From: Hofstenia miamia
Lineage: Eukaryota; Xenacoelomorpha; Acoela
Assembly: GCA_004352715.1 (NCBI GenBank)
Contig: SCFE01000005.1
Span: 263,222 to 327,221 of the forward strand
DNA length: 64,000 nt
Direction: 5' to 3'
This document shows, piece after piece, positions 59,443 through 64,000 of the stretch. The position numbers were made by a program, and so were the translations under genes. The notes under the pieces were generated by a model. It did no database searches. It was given only the letters and a program-made list of their open reading frames with translations, and had not been told where the DNA came from. Position 1 is the first letter of the stretch. Each line of letters begins with the position of its first letter.

Positions 59443-61648
59443 TTGGTGGGACCTAGACATTATTATCCCCAGGCCTGCGAGTCGCTCTCAAAGTCCTGAG
59501 TAACAAAATAGTAGCACTATAGTGCACAAACTCCACATTTCGGAATCTAGCAAATCAAGTTGAAGTATTTATTGTGTTGTATAATATAAACTTCTGAAAA
59601 AGGATTTTTGAAAATAAGAATGTGCTCCGACCGAGCCAGATAAATTTTTGAGAAACTAGGCCAAATAATGCTTGCATTTTCCACCCTTGTGGTAGCTCCA
59701 TATTATGTCTCCAGCGCATACGATTTAATAGCGTATTATTTATATTGTCTTATACTATGGAAAATTACCAGAAGGTAGGCAATAAGACACCATTTTTCAA
59801 AGTTTTCCTGCCAAATATTGTGTAAATACTAAGTCTCATGGCATAACATTAATATCTCAGCAATTTAAAACGCACTGTTTACCTATATTTAACGATATAG
59901 TAGACAAATGAAGCCTATTCAGAAATCCTAAATCAATATGAGAAACAATCAAGAAAATAAACTCCGAAACGATTTTAGCTTAAGGAAATTATAAATACAC
60001 TTAAACAATTTTTACTTTCACATCATATTCTAGGATCGTCAAAATGGTAAGCCAGTATTATAAGTGTGTACATTTATTTCTTGTTGAATTTTTCATGCTG
60101 AAGCATTCATTTATAGTGTGAATTGCTATTATATTCACATATGAACCTCATATACTCTATAGTACACAAGGAAATGCATTTCTTCGAGGAGCATTTTTTC
60201 TTAAGAAATACTTTAAAAATAGCACTTCTGTTAAATCAAACAAATTGCATCATGATATGAACTTCAATCGAAATACTCATGAAGCAGTTCTGCATTAAAT
60301 GCAACACCAGTTGACTGCTTTCGCATTATGGTATCCAATATGTACATTTAAAATACCTGCTTTGAATTCGTCTTGGGAGACAGTTATATTTATTGTAAAT
60401 TATAGTATCTTGTTCAGAAAGTCTAATATTCTATTACAAAATTATAACTAACTTCTTATATGTAAGATGTTAGGGCTAGATTTACGTTAAATGCATTACG
60501 TTATTTCAATAAAATGCACTAAAACATTGCGTTTTTACATAAAGTTTCTAATTCAATTTTAAAAATGAAAACTCTTCCTAGCTCTTGACAATGAACTATT
60601 GTCGAAACTTTTAAGAAAGCAATTATAATTTCGTCATTGATGTATTGCACATATATTTAAAGGTTTTTTGAGTAAATTCAATAATGCACATGTTACAAAG
60701 GGTTGAGTTCCCACAGAGGCGAAGATAGGATCTAAACAATGGGTGGGATGTATTCCATAAATGCACAGTTAATTGATAGTTAGCAAAAATTTGAGACGAA
60801 ACAGTCATGAAAGTATAATGCCATGAAACGAAGGAAAGCATTGACGTGCCTGTTTCTTTCTGAAATGCACAAAGCAAGACCTTTCAGAACATAATTTTCA
60901 TGATGAATTTTTACTAAATTTTACATCTCAGCCACTCTTCTACTTGTGATGGTATATGGAGAACTAGCAAACAAAACATGCATTGAGATTTGAGACTCCT
61001 TGAAAATACCATGTTTCCTAATGAAGAATTTGTTAAAAGAATTATTTGTGTGGGCTAAAGGAGAAATTTGGTCTGTAGACTCACAACTGAATTCTTACAA
61101 AACATATTTCATCAGCTATTTAAAGGAATATGTTATATAAGGAATAATAATGTACTCAGTAATGTGTTTTCCTTTGCCTTCTTTTAATTGTCTTGGGTGA
61201 TTTCAACATTTTGTATCGAATATATATTCAAAGTGATATCAAATAAAAATTGCTTGAAATACAAATAATCCATTCGTCTTCAATTTTTTATACTTACCGA
61301 ACACAATGTATTTAAGAGACTCGTTTCAATTTTGAAAATGATAAGCTTTAATGCTCAGAAAGCAATCATGCAAAAAATTGATAATTTGCTGATTTCCATA
61401 AAATTTATATTTTAATAATGTTGTATTAATAACTAATTCTTAATAATAAGTATCTGGCACTAATCAATGTTATTTAATGATTTACATAACACGCTTTGAT
61501 CACGAAATCTAGTCATATTACTTCAGAGCTATATGGCAGTCAAATAAACATAACCAGCCAATTTTCAGAAATTTATGTGATAAGCAATGTCTTATCGATT
61601 ATTTTAAAGCTTTAAAGAAGTGGAGACATACATATTTGAATAAATAAT
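59443..61648. other. Stretch without recognised gene
   Basis: AT-rich, short frames only. Confidence 0.55.
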
Positions 61649-61763
61649 TAAATATATATATATATATATATATATACATACATATATAATATATATAAAA
61701 TATATAGTATATATACATAAAATATATAAAATATAAATATAAATGTATATAAAATATATATTA
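61649..61763. repeat. TA microsatellite grading into TATAAA low-complexity tract
   Basis: A pure TA run (about 61651-61676) followed by degenerate ATATAAAATAT units. A further TA run lies at 61846-61861. Confidence 0.9.
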
Positions 61764-62943
61764 GCGTTGTGTGGGCAACCTGTTTTTGCTACCCCATTCT
61801 CCCGTATCCTAGAATGAAATTTTCCTTCCTTCTACTAAGAAACTTTATATATATATATATAATTCAATTATATCAATATTAAGTTACCAAAACAAAGCTA
61901 ACAGGCTATTTTCAATTTATTGAAAATTATTGTTATTATTGTTGTCTAGCTTTCTATCATGTAGATGTACAAATAAAAATGAAAATTGAAGCATGGAAAA
62001 GTACTAAATCCTTAAATTTCGTAAATCAAACAACACATTATCCGCTTAACATCCTGCTCCATTTAGATTTTAAAATTGAATGCTAGAATACTTTTGCTCC
62101 TACGACATGAAATTTAATACTGATGTAAAATAGTTAATGGACGCCTTTGATGTATTGTGCTTTGATTCAAAAAATTTTGGAGATGAATCTAAGTTATCAT
62201 AATATATTTTGACACTTAGGGGGCTACAGCATTTAACAGCTGTTGTCTTCCAAGTGTAATATAACTAGATTGTACACTGTCTCCATGTAGCTATTAATAG
62301 CTTTTATGTATAACAGTTCATTTTAGAGGACGAATTATTTAAATAATTGATAAGCTGGACTATTTAAAATGAATCAATATGTTTTTTCTCTAAGCATCTT
62401 AGCGTAAAAACATGTGTGCAGTCAGTTTTGTCCGGATTTTCAAAAAATTTTCTTAAAACCTATTAATAATTTTAAAAATCCTTGGATAGGGATGTATCTA
62501 TGAGTCTATGAGCAAATTTATTCTCATTTTAGGGGGAAAATGTGCGCTAAAAATAATTTGTGCGTGAAGTTTGAGACAATCTTTGCAATGAAACATCCAA
62601 TTTTTAAAAACTTTCAAATTCCTCCCGAACAAGATGTTCAGACGATACAGTGGTTTTTGGTAAAACCACACGTCAGAAGTTTGTAAGCTATAAGCGTTTG
62701 AAATGCTTTGGAAGAAATATGAAGAAATGTAAAAAGTTGGGATAATTTGGCTTATGCTATAAATTGGCAGTTTCAGTATCATCAAATGATTTGAACTACT
62801 GCTAAGGATATTTATAAAAGCCTTAAAATGGGGTGTTATTTACAACAATTCTTGCCCTGATGCTGTCCTGTCCTGATTAAAGGAAATTCAACAACTTAAC
62901 CTATGTAGTTGTTCTATAAAAAATATAATGAAATCTAGCGCTA
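61764..62943. other. Stretch without recognised gene
   Basis: Minus-strand frame 62498-62785 (95 codons) has no recognised domain and is taken as chance. Confidence 0.5.
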
Positions 62944-63169
62944 CATATCGACTTTGTTTGTGTAAAAGGTGCTATGTGGCAAAATAATGGGAAATTAGTT
63001 AAGAACAATGAAAAGTTGACAATGCATATTTTGCAATTGGTGCTATGTAGCATCCTTAACATTATATATATGAAATCTTTCCATTTTCATGATCAGGAGT
63101 CTATCAAATAATTCGATTTTCAAGAAAACGAAAATGCCACGTAACACTTTTTACCGAGACGACGATATG
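62944..63169. mobile_element. Candidate MITE with GTAAAAGGTGCTATGTGGCA ends
   Basis: The left arm CATATCGAC...GTAAAAGGTGCTATGTGGCA pairs with the reverse-complemented right arm CATATCG...GTAAAAAGTGTTACGTGGCA. The block GGTGCTATGT recurs internally near 63040. No target duplication identified; the outer boundary is approximate. It lies 15 bp from the foldback mariner element. Confidence 0.45.
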
Positions 63170-63184
63170 ACGATATGCAGTTTG

Positions 63185-63904
63185 TTATAAAGTAACACAA
63201 GTTTTAAATTGTCTCGCATTGTAATTTTCTACTATTTTCAACGATAAAATACACCAAAAGACACGGAATGCCATGAGGTTTTTGTAATTTTTGTCGTAAA
63301 CTGATGCTTTTACAGAATATCGTTTTCGTTTTATTGTGGTAAACTTGCGTTTATTTACATTAAATTTACCAATTATGTTTTCTTACTACTTAATTCTAAC
63401 GCTACTAAATTACTAAGGACTCCTTCTTTGGTTTCTTGAGAGCCTATGCGATTAGAAGAATACTATATTAATAAAAATTTACACTAAGAATGTGCTCACT
63501 GTTAACAAGCAAAACTGCCATACAATGGTGTAAAATGGACTGGACCCATTTTCGTAGCAATTCTTGTGGTAAGTCATTGACTATACCAATAAGGATTTGC
63601 TTCAATTGTTGGATAGTCCATGGATCCCTTCAATAAACACGTAATTTCAAATATCCACAGCGGAAATTTTCGCAGGGTTTTAAGTCTGGCAACCTTGCTT
63701 GAGGCCACTGTACCTTATGAATTTAAACAACAAAACGCAAGTTAGTTTGAATAACAACAAAAACGATAGTAGTGAAAAGCAATCATTGTGAAATACAAAT
63801 TACAAAGCCCATGGTATTCTATATCATTGGTCTATATTACATCTTTGAAAATATTAGAAAACTAAAAAAATGCGAGACAATTTAAAATTTGCATGACTTT
63901 ATAA
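63185..63904. mobile_element. Mariner-like foldback element with about 185-bp inverted arms
   Basis: The arms (about 63185-63370 and 63715-63904) are inverted copies: both contain TTTAAATTGTCTCGCATT near the tips and, further in, ATCGTTTT...AACTTGCGTTT. Identity is around 70-75% by eye. The unpaired centre holds the 3' end of a mariner-type transposase, directly abutting the right arm, so the element looks like an internal-deletion derivative of a mariner with long inverted repeats. Confidence 0.75.
63468..63713 (-). pseudogene. Mariner-type transposase, C-terminal remnant
   Basis: The minus-strand frame from 63713 reads VQWPQARLPDLKPCENFRCG, then YLKLRVY, a TGA stop at codon 28, PWTIQQLKQILIGIVNDLPQ, ELLRKW and a short tail to TAA at 63470-63468. 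The pattern W-P-x-R-S-P-D-L-x-P-x-x-F-x-x-W-G-x-L-K ... T-I-x-x-L-K-x-x-I ... I-P-x-E-L-L is the C-terminal part of IS630/Tc1/mariner DDE transposases, where PDL lies next to the last catalytic acidic residue. Position PCENF replaces the usual P-L/C-D-F/Y-F, so Glu-Asn stands at the third acidic site. Everything upstream, including the HTH and first two Asp residues, is missing. Dead remnant. Confidence 0.75.
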
Positions 63905-64000
63905 TATAATAACCAACCTCTATAAAGAACACCCTAATGAATAATTATACTGAAATGTAATGCGTAAACAAAAATCAATGTAAACAAATTTTGAAAAATA
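63905..64000. other. Window edge, nothing recognised
   Basis: AT-rich flank of the foldback element. Confidence 0.6.

Noticed and set aside
62498-62785. 95-codon minus-strand gene
   Set aside because: No domain, no splice or promoter context; length is within chance for this window.
1-64000. CRISPR array, operon or prokaryotic defence system
   Set aside because: No regularly spaced repeats or gene clusters; the sequence is eukaryotic non-coding DNA with transposons.

Overview
This is AT-rich (about 30% GC by eye, not computed) eukaryotic DNA, most likely animal. It is saturated with TA-dinucleotide runs and dead mobile elements. No tRNA, rRNA or complete host gene could be supported. The mix is an EN-type Penelope-like element with a GIY-YIG domain, a non-LTR retrotransposon, hAT-type and mariner-type DNA transposons, and a possible THAP zinc finger. 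It suggests an intergenic stretch or long intron of an AT-rich invertebrate, but I cannot name the species.

Layout. 1-6.3 kb: a near-palindromic MITE (12-334), a decayed hAT-type transposase fragment (4142-4385) beside an old inverted-repeat element, and a 1.05-kb non-autonomous hAT-like element (5158-6212). 6.2-20 kb: mostly featureless, except a promoter-like module on the minus strand at 11.6-11.95 kb with a 42-45 bp tandem repeat. 20-22.4 kb: an assembly gap in a TA run and an exact 600-bp duplication joined by a single N. 24.6-25.3 kb: a decayed retroelement ORF and an unrelated acidic/basic open segment. 27.9-30.25 kb: a broken Penelope-like element on the minus strand. 33 kb: a second TA gap. 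35.7-36.3 kb: THAP-like remnant. 38.1 kb: possible terminal exon. 39.5-40.5 kb: an exact 470-bp duplication across a single N, containing a second member of the 5-kb hAT-like family inserted in telomere-like TTAGGG DNA with a perfect 8-bp target duplication. 49.3-51.1 kb: a 5'-truncated LINE with an intact 578-codon RT frame and two C-terminal C2H2 fingers. 54.4-59.4 kb: more MITEs. 62.9-63.9 kb: a foldback element whose core is a dead mariner transposase C-terminus.

The main signal is non-autonomous DNA transposons. At least four inverted-repeat elements have 8-bp flanking duplications (two perfect, two with 6/8, one more with 7/8), the hallmark of hAT transposition, although only one possible hAT transposase scrap is visible here. 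Nothing forms an operon or pathway. I did not find a convincing new biological system; the most useful results are the MITE boundaries, the unusual RT C-terminus, the minus-strand promoter-like module and two assembly duplications that should be collapsed before any downstream use.
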